A stretch of 64,000 nt of DNA from Ascarosepion bandense. Its lineage: Eukaryota > Mollusca > Cephalopoda > Sepiida > Sepiidae. The position numbers were made by a program, and so were the translations under genes. Below, in pieces: positions 11,437-21,483 of this stretch. Under the pieces are notes generated by a model. The model searched no databases, was not told the origin of the DNA, and saw only the letters and a program-made list of their open reading frames with translations. Position 1 is the stretch's first letter, and every line of letters starts with the position of its first letter. The DNA is taken from assembly GCA_037127315.1 (NCBI GenBank), contig JBBBDQ010001027.1, positions 757,501-821,500 of the forward strand. Reading direction: 5' to 3'.

Positions 11437-11568
11437 ATCTATTAAGGAGGAGAAGAAAGAGAAGGAGAAGAAAGAGGAGGAGGAGGAGAAAGAGTAGGAG
11501 GAGAAAGAGAAGAAGGAGGAGGAGAAAGAGAAGGAGGAGGAGAAGAAAGAGAAGGAGGAGGAGAAATA
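11437..11568 (+). repeat. GGA/GAA-rich purine tract
   Basis: About 130 bp of almost pure purine on the plus strand, from AGGAG and AAAGAG units. The Arg/Lys-only peptide it would encode is an artefact of composition. Confidence 0.93.
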
Positions 11569-11574
11569 AATAAT

Positions 11575-12000
11575 ATAGGTAGCCCCACTCATTCGCTGAA
11601 AAAACAGCATAGCATGATGTTAAAAGACCCAGAACTTAATAAAAACAAAGTTTTACCGTCAAAATGTTTCTGTTATTATTAAGAGGAAAAATCAAATTAT
11701 TATTTCTTATTTAAATTTTAATCCCTTCTAACACGTTTGAAGTTTTGTTTAAAAGTCTTTTATTGTTTTCGTCAGCAATTGATCCGATGATTACAAGAGT
11801 TTATTTACTAAAACAAGCGTAATATTACGCAACTCATTTTTTGGGCGTTGAAAGAAACATTTCTTTTGGAAATTCTTTTAAAAATAAAATAAACATCTGA
11901 TTTTAATGAAAATTTCAGGACTTATTCACATATGAATGAAGTTATTTAGGTAATTATTATTTATAAAAAATCTTGGTAGAAAAATATATTTTTCATGAAA
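11575..12000 (+). repeat. interspersed repeat family R, longer copy
   Basis: The first part matches 10795-10985. The later part (TTTAATGAAAATTTCAGGAC) matches the reverse complement of about 23230-23270, which suggests a unit of at least 400 bp. Confidence 0.65.
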
Positions 12001-13536
12001 TTTCTAGAAATTCAATATTGTTTCCAATTTTGTTTTATTAGTTAAATGCAGAACTCCTTGTGGAATGAAAATAAGCTAATCTGCTCCAAATAGTAAAATA
12101 AAATTGCATTAAAACTAATTTAGATAAACTTTTAACTGATTTTATGAATAAAAATTATAATACATATTAAAGATATCATATTCTGAAGAAAAAAATTTCG
12201 ATGAATAATGCATTTTTATAAGAATTGTTTACATTTTTTCTTTGCTAATTATGATGATTTATAAAATTTCAATCATCTTTAAGATTTCTTCTCGTTACTC
12301 CGTGTTTTCCGTTCTAAGATTATTAAGTAAAATTTATATTTTCAAATCAATAATTGAAAAGCTTAATACAAATCATTTAGCATTAAGATTTTAAAAATAA
12401 TTTTTAATGTCTTAATGTCAAATTGCACATTCTTTTACTATAAGATGACCTAAGTGTCATATAAGATGACCTAAGTGTCATATCATTAAAAGGTCAGGTG
12501 TTTCAAGGGTTGTTCCCCTTACGAAATGTTTACTTAGGTTTCATAAATTTATGCCAATTCTGGTTAATCATACTTAGCCATCTGGCTGTCATCACTTATT
12601 TCAAAGGTCAGGAAGACCAAAGCTCCGTGATAAATACATACTTTTATTGTAAATTTCATACTATAAACAAATAATACTTGTGTTAATCAAATTAATTTAA
12701 CTTTAAATTTGATAAAAAAAAAAGTGTCACAGATATATATTCTTTTGCAAGATTTTTAAAACTGAGAATTAACTCTTGTTTACAAATGTGTTCATCGCTC
12801 AAAATGGGAGAAAAACTAAAAAGTTTTTAAACATCTCGAAATTTTAGATTCAAATCAATATTGTTTGAAATACACCAGAATATTGTGCTTACTGGAAATA
12901 GTAAATTCAATCATTTAGCTTTCAATAAAGGTAAAATGAAAGATTCAAAAATCTTTTTTTTATTTTTAGATATCTACTTTAAAACTTAGGTATCGAAAAT
13001 GAGTGAAAGTACCTATTATAATAGTAGTCATTTTACGAAATATGTTTTAGTTAAATTATTCATTCAGTTTAATGATATTTTATTTACACTATTGACATGC
13101 AGACTATTGTCTTCATGTTTGTTGTTATCACAACATTTCGACCATTGGACCCTCTGGGTTTCATCAGGTGCATATCGATGCCGGTAACCTACCACTGGTT
13201 AACATTTCCTATGCACTAATCCTTGATTGGCATTTACTCGAATGTAAACAGTGAAAACGAAGTAAAAAAAAAAGTGAAAAATCTCTTCCTTATGGCTTTT
13301 AACAAAAAAAATAATATTATTAAAGAATTTTTTCTTAAGGACACATTAATGTTGAGATTTTGCCATATTTTCTAAAAACAGACATGTAACTACATTCCCT
13401 AGCACCTAGTTTCTTCCGAAGTAAAAACGTTCATACGATACCTTAATGAACGCATAATTTTTTTCAAATTCTTGAAGTTATAGTTAGTAGATTACTTTGC
13501 AAATGTTTCCTTTTCATAAATAAAATTTTACTATAT

Positions 13537-13540
<4 letters not shown>
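12001..13540. other. AT-rich DNA with a 21-bp direct duplication
   Basis: No gene was found. A perfect 21-bp tandem duplication (unit starts ATAAGATGACC) lies at 12440-12481. The rest is AT-rich without family signature. Confidence 0.5.

Positions 13541-13581
<41 letters not shown>
13541..13581. repeat. (AT)n microsatellite
   Basis: A pure AT run directly against the left end of the next MITE, consistent with TA-targeted insertion. Confidence 0.95.
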
Positions 13582-13585
<4 letters not shown>

Positions 13586-13966
13586 CGGCCATAATTATTA
13601 GGCCACTCCATTTGTTTTAAAAGAAATTATGCATTTCATACTATTTTTAGTATTTATTGCCAAATGAAAATAGAACGCTTTTGTTATTATTACTTTGCAA
13701 AATTGTACAAGGCAAAGAAACAAAGATGAACTCGTCCGAAACACCCTAAATTTTCTTCATTCTTTCATTGATGAAACTGCAATATAGGTAGTTATTAAAT
13801 ACTTATAAATCCATTTGATGCGCATGTTATTGTGCAATATTAACAAAAGAACCATTCTATTTTCATTTACAATTATTCACTTGGCAATAAATACTAAAAA
13901 ATAGTATGAAATACATCATTTTTTAAAATACTGAGATCGCCTAATATTAACTATGGTCGGTAGTGT
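13582..13966. mobile_element. Tc1/mariner-type MITE with degenerate terminal inverted repeats
   Basis: The left end (TCGGCCATAATTATTAGGCC) and the right end (TTAACTATGGTCGGTAGTG) are imperfect inverted repeats. The inner block TACTATTTTTAGTATTTATT recurs inverted near 13890. There is no transposase, so it is non-autonomous. TA-rich flanks agree with a TA target. Confidence 0.7.
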
Positions 13967-13979
13967 ATATATAAGAAAA

Positions 13980-14251
13980 AATGCGAGAAGCCGTGAACAT
14001 TTTGTTTAAAGTGTAGATTTATTGTTGCTATTATTATAACTATTACTTGCTTTTTGTATGATATATTAAGTGTCCATAATGGTATTTGTATCGCTACGCG
14101 TGTTTCGAGTCCAAACTTGTCTCTCTTCAGTCGAATAAAGTTTTTAAGAAATATTTATAAAATGATGCAAGCCTTCCCTCAACAACAACAAAAAACATGA
14201 AAAACCCAAGACACACACAGATAGACACACGAAATTCAAATGCAAAAAAAC

Positions 14252-14317
<66 letters not shown>

Positions 14318-14803
14318 CCCCAAAACAATAAAAAGAACTAGATGTCCCGTAGAGTGAAGTTGAATCAAAATCGCTGAAAACAATTTTGAAATATAAAGAC
14401 GAAATCAAATTTCGCAAGTCAGTAAAAAAAAACTTTTACGGTCAACGAAGGCGACAGAAAAAACTTAACGTGCAAGTGTGAAAAAACAAAAAAACAAAAA
14501 ACAAAACAAAACAAAAAAAAAACACGCACGCACACATATGAACTTTCTGAGGTACTTACCACTTGACTTATTTATTTATACAAGATACCTTGGCCATCAG
14601 AAAAGCAAACGGCTCTCGACATGCGAAGTCACAAGTTTATTCGCCTGAGGAGAGTCAACTTTAGACTCGAAACACGTGTAGCGACACAAATACCTTTATG
14701 GACACTTAATATATCATACAAAAAGTAAGTAATATTAATAATAATAATAACAACAACAATAAATCTACACTTTAAACAAAACGTTCACGTCTTCTCACAC
14801 ATT
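13980..14803. repeat. foldback element, about 155-bp arms
   Basis: The left arm (about 13983-14137) and right arm (about 14638-14800) are inverted copies sharing GATATATTAAGTGTCCATAA, the CTACGCGTGTTTCGAGTC / GACTCGAAACACGTGTAG pair and a GTTTAAAGTGTAGATTTATT block. The arms are diverged by perhaps 15%. The centre of about 500 bp contains a CA microsatellite and A-rich DNA and no open frame of note. Confidence 0.82.
14253..14311. repeat. (CA)n microsatellite
   Basis: CA repeat within the foldback centre. Confidence 0.97.
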
Positions 14804-14861
14804 TTATTTTATACCAATTTCTTTCGTTGGAACAACCCCTATTTCTGTTTATATATATATA

Positions 14862-15015
14862 TAAATTACCGGCTTGAATAATCGAAAAGTCTCCGGCAGA
14901 ATTCGAACCTGCGTCCCCTAAGAGAAACCGTCATTTTGAATCCTGCCGGAAAGCGCATGTTTTTCTAACAATATATTTTTCGATTATTCAGGCCAGTAGA
15001 TGTAAATAGATATAC
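14862..15015 (-). repeat. tRNA-like sequence inside a short inverted repeat
   Basis: The outer arms, GGCTTGAATAATCGAAAA and its complement near 14985-15000, form a hairpin. On the minus strand between them a tRNA-like piece begins TTCCGGCAGGATT and ends with a T-arm-like GCAGGTTCGAATTCTGCCGG. The acceptor-like ends pair, but a normal D arm and anticodon arm are not evident. Probably a SINE or tRNA-pseudogene remnant, not a working tRNA. Confidence 0.5.
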
Positions 15016-15019
15016 TGCT

Positions 15020-15021
<2 letters not shown>

Positions 15022-15086
<65 letters not shown>

Positions 15087-15105
15087 TGTATGTATGTATG
15101 TATGC
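15022..15105. repeat. (TA)n and (TATG)n microsatellites
   Basis: A long TA run followed by TATG tetranucleotides. Confidence 0.95.
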
Positions 15106-15198
15106 CGCATTCACCCTAGTCGGGTTGAGCGGGCTTCCTCCCTGACGGAGCAAGTCTCATTGGGATTTGTTTAAGGGCAGGGTCCCAAGTCCTACCCT
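15106..15198 (-). repeat. repeat fragment, family C tail
   Basis: On the minus strand it contains GACCCTGCCCTTAAACAAATC. Nearly the same words occur at 45785-45835 (+), where they follow a SINE head. Likely an alternative SINE tail. Confidence 0.6.
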
Positions 15199-15204
15199 AT
15201 ATAT

Positions 15205-15346
15205 ATATAGTCATCCGCAGGCAGTCTTGTTTCGCTGTATCACAACTCATCAGTGCGGTTAGACATCCGATTACTGCTAGCTAGGATTGAAAACCAACCA
15301 AATTAAAATCATTCGCCGATTCTACCACTAAGCTATATGCGCTCGG
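15205..15346 (-). repeat. second tRNA-derived SINE family, copy 1
   Basis: On the minus strand it starts with an A-box-like ATAGCTTAGTGGTAGAATCG, then a B-box-like GGTTTTCAATCC, and ends in a GATACAGCGAAACAAGAC tail. The same plan is seen at 19361-19512. Confidence 0.78.
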
Positions 15347-15504
15347 TGGAGGAAGGTTATATACACGATGTAAACACACGCCGGTATCCGAGAGTGTTCA
15401 AATTCATTACTGAATGAACGATGTGTAAATAGTGGTGAGTAGCTACTGTTGTTAAAGTCTGCCATTTCTTCATAGTGCTCAATCGGCAAGCGAGAGCGTA
15501 AATA

Positions 15505-15720
15505 GTCATCAGCAGACAACCCTGTTTCTCTGTATCACAGCTAATAAGTAGTTTGACATTTTTGTTTATATATATATATATATATACAAAAAAAATCAAA
15601 GCGGCTACTTAAATACGAGTATTTATTTAAAATAATGTTTTAACAAATTAATTAAGAAATGTCGGAGTTAATCCGTTTCGTAACGGATTTGGCATATATA
15701 TATATATATATATATATATG
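15505..15720. repeat. SINE tail fragment, (TA)n tracts and a family fragment
   Basis: A tail of the second SINE family lies at 15505-15556 (-). TA runs follow at about 15565-15587 and 15695-15719. Between them, GGCTACTTAAATACGAGTAT resembles the 174-bp duplicated unit at 34.2-34.6 kb. Confidence 0.65.
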
Positions 15721-16035
15721 AAAAAAGACAATAGGAAAAATTATCTCAGTTGACGCATTTCGTCTTTTGCTGCTTTTAAAAACTTTTTAAATTTAAGAAT
15801 GCTCACAAATATTTATTAATTTAAGAGAACCAAGAACATTTTTATTCTTGTCTATTAAAGCTTGTTACAAAATAAAATCCTTACATTGGCCATGATAAAG
15901 TCCCTTGGACAATGAAACGCTCAGGCTAAGATAAGTTTTTATACTGACCATTTAAAGATATACTCCATCTGAAACTATACACCCTCCCATATACAGACAT
16001 ACACACATACCTACAAACACACACATACACACATA
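15721..16035. other. nothing recognised
   Basis: AT-rich DNA and a short imperfect CA-rich stretch near 16000; no gene. Confidence 0.5.
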
Positions 16036-16204
16036 GGGTGCGGCAAAAGTAATAACCATTTTATTTATTAATTTTTATGGATCAAAAATAAATTACGAAA
16101 ATTTGAGAAAATTGACACGTATTGTCACATTGTAGCAATAAAATAAGCTTCATAAGTTTTTATTTAGTGTTGTTGCTATATTACACCCGTCAGCACAACA
16201 TGTT

Positions 16205-16440
16205 TACCTGTCCTTTTTGCCGGTAGAAATTATCATCTCTCAGTTGAGTTTCTGTTCTCGGGCAAAGTGCAGCTCTGTTGTGTCTTTGATCGTGGACAGA
16301 CATGCATCTGAGGAAAATTATACCGAGAGGTGCCCGGTCCCGGGGAACAATGTCCCGAGACGGCGTCATCCCATTGCACCAAAGGAGTGGGTCGGTGGTC
16401 GCCAGTGAATCCAGCACGACCGGTGGTTGCTGGACAATTT
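16205..16440 (+). repeat. interspersed repeat family E
   Basis: Shares the GATGCCCGGTCCCGGGGAAC-type core and a TCTCAGTTG start with the reverse complement of 55190-55440. Both strands stay open across it by chance, and the peptides are not known. Confidence 0.65.
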
Positions 16441-16663
16441 TTGATCCTTGCCTTATGCTCCACTTCATATTCTATAGAACGCTGAACCAAACTAGCAACA
16501 CTTCTACAAACCATTTTTTACATTAATTTAAAAATAATTGTCAGAAATGACGAGTTTTCATTCAGAAGTTATTTTCGGATTGAGCCTGTAGACATGATCT
16601 TTCAGTGCGCCCCTCATTAAAAGGACCGGTGGTGTTAGTTTTGGTGATCGTGATGGCTACTCA

Positions 16664-16969
16664 GGAATGTGCTTTGTGGTGCAGTGGATATCGGTTCGGG
16701 ACGAGAAATCGGGGAGCCGAGTTCGAATTCCAGTCGAATTCATTGCATTCACTTACGCGCAAATACCCTTGGGAAAGGTATTAATCCGTCTCTTCCTTCT
16801 AGTTATGGGTTAAATAACAGGACAGATTGGGTTCTATAGCCTTGGCTGGCAACCAGTCTACCGCAGAAAGCAATGGCAACCTACTGCGGGGTAATCCTCT
16901 GACCAGTCAGTCATGTCTCTTTCGAGACAAGATAGCCCAAGCGTGTTTCACGTATGGCACTTAACTGAC
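16664..16969 (+). repeat. full-length tRNA-derived SINE with 13-bp target duplication
   Basis: This is the most complete SINE here. It has an A-box-like GTGGTGCAGTGGATATC, a B-box-like GAGTTCGAATTCC, a body, a core with CCTTGGCTGGCAACC and a tail with GGCACTTAACTGAC. TGATGGCTACTCA occurs directly before (16651-16663) and after (16970-16982), the signature of LINE-driven insertion. Confidence 0.95.
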
Positions 16970-17057
16970 TGATGGCTACTCAATTGCTTCACGTCGTCCT
17001 ATCCAGCTCAGAACGAAAAAAAAACGGCGATGCTTTTGCCGCACCCCTTCTCTCTCT

Positions 17058-17111
<54 letters not shown>
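17058..17111. repeat. (CA)n(TA)n microsatellite
   Basis: CA repeats passing into TA repeats. Confidence 0.96.
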
Positions 17112-17583
17112 CGATAATCTAGTCCCAAAATGTTAGAGACACAAAGTATGAAGGTGGCTTCAAAATTCGCGCTGAGGTGTGAACATTCTAAGCCCATGCA
17201 ATTATCAATAATAATAATAATGATGATAATGAACAATAAAACTAAGGATAGTCATAAAGTATTTAGACGATTTGTTGTCACTTTATCTCCAGTAGAGATC
17301 ACCAGCGATAATGGCTATGAAAACTGAACAAGTACAAAATGATACACGTACATTCAATGGTATCCAGTTATACATACACAAGCACAAGCACACGAAGAAA
17401 CATTTATATTCCAACATGTAATTTCTACTGTCGTAAATCGCAAACATTTGAAACAAATAATTACAGAATCACGAAATCACTTGAGATCAAGGTTTTTATA
17501 TTTCTTTCCGCAAATGCACAGTAAAAAAGCAATTATGACTAAAGTTGATATTTAAAGTTGTAACATACACAAATAAACAAACA
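17112..17583. other. nothing recognised
   Basis: No gene or family signature; small AAT/ATG repeats near 17208-17232. Confidence 0.5.
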
Positions 17584-17585
17584 AA

Positions 17586-17642
<57 letters not shown>
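17584..17642. repeat. (CA)n(TA)n microsatellite
   Basis: Preceded by a short CAAA repeat. Confidence 0.96.
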
Positions 17643-17674
17643 TATTTTTTATATAACTTTAATCCAAAAGGAAA

Positions 17675-17880
17675 AGCAGGTAGGTAAATCCCCAAAACCC
17701 GATCCTAATTAATATTAATTACATTGATATTAAAATTGATCAAGGTGGAGGGCTCAATGTAATTTATATTCAAATTACAGAGCCAATTATAAAATAAAAC
17801 AAAATTCCAATGTTCAAATTCATTGAATGGCCATTTCTACGAGAAAAAAAAATCTCGCGTCCTCAGCGACGAACTTTATT
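17675..17880 (+). repeat. interspersed repeat family D, copy 1
   Basis: Shares GTAGGTAAATCCCC, CCCGATCCTAAT and AAATTGATCAAGGTGGAGG with 46478-46655. Both contain a segment with TCTACGAG/CTCGTAG and AATGGC near the end. No coding content. Confidence 0.8.
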
Positions 17881-18090
17881 CCAAAAAAAAAAAAAGAAAA
17901 GAAGAAAAAAGCCCAAATGACCAAATCAACAAAGATATTATACCAGCAGAAGTCATAAAAACATTTCGTCACAGAAAATTAAAGGGGTGGGATTAATAAG
18001 AAAGCAGACAGATATCTATGTCTATTTTTATTATTAATTTGTGCATTTGAACATCGGATTTTCGTTTTATTATATATATATATATATATA

Positions 18091-18722
18091 GTACTGCTCA
18101 AAAGTATTAGGACAAGAACTATTATATTTTTTATGAGGCTTATTGACAGAAAATAAACAATTTAATTAAAGTAATTTTATTTGATTTACTCAAGAAATGC
18201 TTTAACAAGAAAAAAAATAATTGTTACAAAATAAATTTAATATTTAGTATAATAGCCTTTTGCTTCGATCACAGCTTTCATTCTGTCAGGAATAAACATC
18301 GCAAGCTTCTTCAATGTATCTAATGGTATCTCCTGCCAAGCAGCTTGTCTTTGTTCCAAAAGTGTGTCTTGCAAAGTAACATTAGATTTATCAATTTTTT
18401 TATTCAAAATATCCCATAGATATTCAATAGAGTAGTTTAAAAATGACTTGTTTAATAGAAAATAGGAAAAATTAAATATAACTTCTTTTATAATACATTT
18501 CCTTTGCACTTAGTTTTAAATAATCAATATTTATTAGCAATTTACTTGGCTTTTCATCCTGTATTTGAATTTCAGTGAAGTGTTTTAGGAAAATCATCCA
18601 TGTCTTAATACTTTTGCACGGTACTGATAGTGTGCAAAGTGTTAGGACAGGGATGATTTTAAATTATTTTGATGCCTCATAAAAGATAAAATAGTTCTTG
18701 TCCTAATACTTTTGCACAGTAC
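18091..18722. mobile_element. Tc1-like deletion derivative with about 50-bp terminal inverted repeats
   Basis: The left end is GTACTGCTCAAAAGTATTAG at 18091, and the right end is CTAATACTTTTGCACAGTAC at 18722. The arms pair for about 50 bp, up to the ATGAGGC / GCCTCAT block. TA lies on both sides inside (TA)n. The 632-bp body keeps only the C-terminal end of a transposase on the minus strand. A second copy of the terminal sequence lies internally at 18604-18625, with an inverted partner just right of it. Confidence 0.9.
18237..18509 (-). pseudogene. C-terminal fragment of Tc1-like transposase
   Basis: An open 90-codon frame carries the standard Tc1 end: ILNKKIDKSNVTLQDTL, AAWQEIPLDTLKKLAMFIPD and RMKAVIEAKGYYTKY. 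The catalytic DDE residues and DNA-binding domain are deleted, so no transposase can be made. The first part of the frame is fused non-homologous AT-rich sequence. Confidence 0.88.
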
Positions 18723-18901
18723 TATATATATATATATATATATATCCAAGTGAATAAGGAACGAAGAAAATATTAAGAACGTTCAAAACAATAACTTAAA
18801 ACAGTGCTCAATGCAAAAATGGAGCTATGAATATTTATTATAAATTATAGTTTAGAACATGTACAAATCACAGATAATTTTTACATGTTATAAACTGTAA
18901 T

Positions 18902-18963
<62 letters not shown>

Positions 18964-19258
18964 GAAATTATAACATAAATATGTTACAATACCACTGAAA
19001 AAGTAGGTGTTTTGTTTCGACACTACTTGTGTCTTATCAAGTTGAAGTTGAAGAGTTTTTAAAGGTTAAAAACAAGCCAAACCTCCTTAATCATGGAGGC
19101 ATTGTTGCATAGACATTGTGGACCAATCAGAATAAAGTAACAACAGACTCGAAAAACAATTTTTATTGACATTAATATTAATATTTAAATTGAGATCAGC
19201 ATTATTAATCGACTATTAGATTTACTTTATTTTTATTGTGAGTTTTAAATTGTAAGTT
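18723..19258. other. AT-rich DNA with a small hairpin and (AT)n
   Basis: An inverted repeat at about 18837-18908 (ATAGTTTAGAACATGTA against TACATGTTATAAACTG) is followed by an AT run at 18907-18961. No gene. Confidence 0.6.
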
Positions 19259-19309
19259 ATATATATATATATATATATATATACCGCAGACAGATCTGTT
19301 TCGCTGTAT

Positions 19310-19350
<41 letters not shown>
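19259..19350. repeat. (TA)n, SINE tail fragment, (CA)n(TA)n
   Basis: A tail of the second SINE family (GATCTGTTTCGCTGTATCAC, minus orientation) is sandwiched between TA and CA repeats. Confidence 0.75.
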
Positions 19351-19360
19351 TTGTTTTTTA

Positions 19361-19512
19361 CCGACCGCCCATAGCTCAGAGGTAGAATCGCTGACTGCTG
19401 ACGCCAATTCGGTCGGGTTTCAATCAATTCAATCAGGCAATCAGATGTCTAACCGTACTGACGTACTGAAGAGCTGTTATACAGCAAAACAGATCTGTCT
19501 GCGGATGACTAT
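19361..19512 (+). repeat. second tRNA-derived SINE family, copy 2
   Basis: The A-box-like CATAGCTCAGAGGTAGAATC, the B-box-like GGTCGGGTTTCAATC and the tail ACAGATCTGTCTGCGGATGA are in order. The copy is about 150 bp. It is distinct from the main SINE and has the same tail as 15205-15346 and 19284-19315. Confidence 0.82.
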
Positions 19513-19638
19513 TTCTATATATATAATTTTTTTAATCATACCGCCCCAAGCAAAGCGTTTTATTGCCACTGTTTTGCAGGGGGTTACATAGGAGGAAAGT
19601 TATGAGAAAGAGTGACAGGTTATAGGGGTGTCAGGAAG

Positions 19639-19675
<37 letters not shown>

Positions 19676-20048
19676 GGAAAAAATGTCGTTAATCTAATAT
19701 GTTTAAACTTTAGGTTTTCTACACGGATTTATTAAAGACGAATGATTTAAAAATCCAAGAGACAGTATGTTGTTGAGGTATAGTTTCATTGGTTAGATAC
19801 GTATCACGTGTGATAAAGCAATGGATGAATATTAAACGTAGAAGAAAAAAAAATTTGTTTCTGTTTAAGTGTGTATGCCAACGCGTAATAAAAACTTAAA
19901 GTTTAATATGAATATAAGCATATGTAAGCGAAAAATAATGTGTTAAGCGCATCCAAGACAAACTAAGTGTGTTTATATGTCGATAACTTTAGTACGTGTG
20001 AATGATAGTGACGAAATACATTTCCGTTCAAACTACGTAACAAGTATT
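19513..20048. other. unassigned DNA with (TA)n
   Basis: TA run at about 19639-19672; otherwise no recognisable gene. Confidence 0.5.
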
Positions 20049-20183
20049 GTATTTAATAAATCTCTGAAGAAGCTTGTATTTAATAAATCTCTGAAGAAGC
20101 TTGTATTTAATAAATCTCTGAAGAAGCTTGTATTTAATAAATCTCTGAAGAAGCTTGTATTTAATAAATCTCTGAAGAAGCTT
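20049..20183. repeat. 27-bp minisatellite, five perfect units
   Basis: The unit starts GTATTTAATAAATCTCTGAA and ends GAAGCTT. It is repeated five times without a visible difference. The unit is a multiple of three, so a frame stays open across it (LVFNKSLKK repeated). The flanks lack a gene signature, so I read it as non-coding. Confidence 0.96.
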
Positions 20184-20281
20184 GTTAAAGTGAAACATGT
20201 TAAATGAAAGACACTTTTTTCTTAACTTTTCTTTATTTATTCTTTTCATTTTGTCGGATTCCGATTCATATATTCAACTCA

Positions 20282-20284
<3 letters not shown>

Positions 20285-20334
<50 letters not shown>
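20285..20334. repeat. (AT)n microsatellite
   Basis: Pure AT run. Confidence 0.97.
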
Positions 20335-20336
<2 letters not shown>

Positions 20337-20649
20337 ACGATAATAATTATAACAATATTAATAGTAACAAAAATAATTCTGCTAATACTAGTAACTGCTA
20401 TACTATATTTAAGTTCGTCTTGAAAAACCCACCGAGAACGAAACTCGGAGGGAAAAGGAGGGGAAGTAAAAAAAGAAACAAACGAAGTACATGAACAAAA
20501 GTCAAATACTCGTAGGAAAGAAAAAAAAACCAAGACAAAAACCCTAACACTAAAGCGCTTAATACGAAAGTAGAGCAACAAAGACAGAAAAATCTAAGTG
20601 AGAGCTAACAAACCTACCCAGGTTTCACCCTTCGGCTCGTCAGGGTAAA
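20335..20649. other. A-rich unassigned DNA
   Basis: No gene. A GC-rich patch near 20610-20645 (CACCCTTCGGCTCGTCAGG) resembles the ends of palindromic repeats but has no partner nearby. Confidence 0.4.
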
Positions 20650-20653
20650 TTGG

Positions 20654-20712
<59 letters not shown>
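20650..20712. repeat. (TC)n(TA)n microsatellite
   Basis: TC repeats pass into TA repeats. Confidence 0.96.
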
Positions 20713-20713
<1 letters not shown>

Positions 20714-20859
20714 TTTTGCAAATGAACTGAAACAACTGCATTAGTTTATTTTCTTTCACCATACACTTAGTTTTAAAGCCACTGGAGTGACAGGGTGCAA
20801 TCGATTTCTTCTTTATCCTCAGATTATGTCATTTGCAGTGATGAGCAGTAATATAAATC

Positions 20860-21215
20860 TATTTTTTGGCCTTGAAAAATATTGCGTCATCTGTGATTGC
20901 ATCAGATTTTTATTGCACCCAGACACTATTAGGGCTATTGTCTGCGATCGACGTTACGCCAAGGAAGCGAACGAAAATTCTAACGCTTCACAAACACACT
21001 GGCAAGCCTTACAGAACGATTGCGGATATTGTTGGTGTCACCCTTTCAACTGTCATTCGTGTCGTCAAGGCGAAGAAACAAACTGGATCCATAAGTCCAA
21101 AAGAAAAATACGACCGGAAGAAAAACAAACGATGCCAAGAGACGACGTATACATGATCAGAGAAAGTGTGAAAGATCCTAGGAAGACATTATTCGTTTGG
21201 TTTCAATTAATTTAC
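20860..21215 (+). pseudogene. N-terminal fragment of Tc1-like transposase
   Basis: One frame gives a Tc1 helix-turn-helix region: DVTPRKRTKILTLHKHTGK, PYRTIADIVGVTLSTVIRVV and KKQTGSISPKEK. A frameshift near 21120 then moves to MPRDDVYMIRESVKDPRKT. The catalytic domain is missing, and the copy ends in a TA/TG microsatellite from about 21228. It is an inactive remnant. Confidence 0.85.
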
Positions 21216-21225
21216 ACATGCATGC

Positions 21226-21227
<2 letters not shown>

Positions 21228-21295
<68 letters not shown>

Positions 21296-21325
21296 GTGTG
21301 TGTGTGTATACATATATATATATAA
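21228..21325. repeat. (TA)n(TG)n(TA)n microsatellite
   Basis: A long TG core with TA on both sides. Confidence 0.96.
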
Positions 21326-21483
21326 TCTTAATTCAAATAAAAAATGACATTGTGACTATTTAATATGTTCTTTTCTTTTTCTTTTATTTTTATCGATCTT
21401 CAAACTGGGAGCCATTACCTACTTTAGAAACACTTTGAAAATTCTTTATGAAATTTCTCTTATAATTATTGTAGCAGTTATTT

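Larger units (their letters stand above)
16036..17046. mobile_element. putative non-autonomous DNA transposon with 14-bp inverted ends, holding a SINE
   Basis: GGGTGCGGCAAAAG at 16036-16049 and its exact reverse complement at 17033-17046 bracket about 1 kb. Inside is a younger SINE (16664-16969) with target duplications. The stretch 16205-16440 is an interspersed repeat (family E) also found inverted at 55190-55440. No transposase was recognised and no clear target duplication of the outer element was seen, so the class is open. Confidence 0.55.

Noticed and set aside
11370..11573. Arg/Lys-rich protein
   Set aside because: Product of a GGA/GAA purine tract.
18237..18509. Functional Tc1 transposase
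   Set aside because: Only the C-terminal end remains; the catalytic and DNA-binding parts are missing.
20049..20183. CRISPR-like array
   Set aside because: Direct repeats have no unique spacers and the genome is animal; it is a minisatellite. The same holds for the 32-bp and 115-bp arrays.
19977..20207. 76-residue protein with 9-residue repeats
   Set aside because: It depends wholly on the 27-bp repeat being a multiple of three; no promoter, splice or family support.
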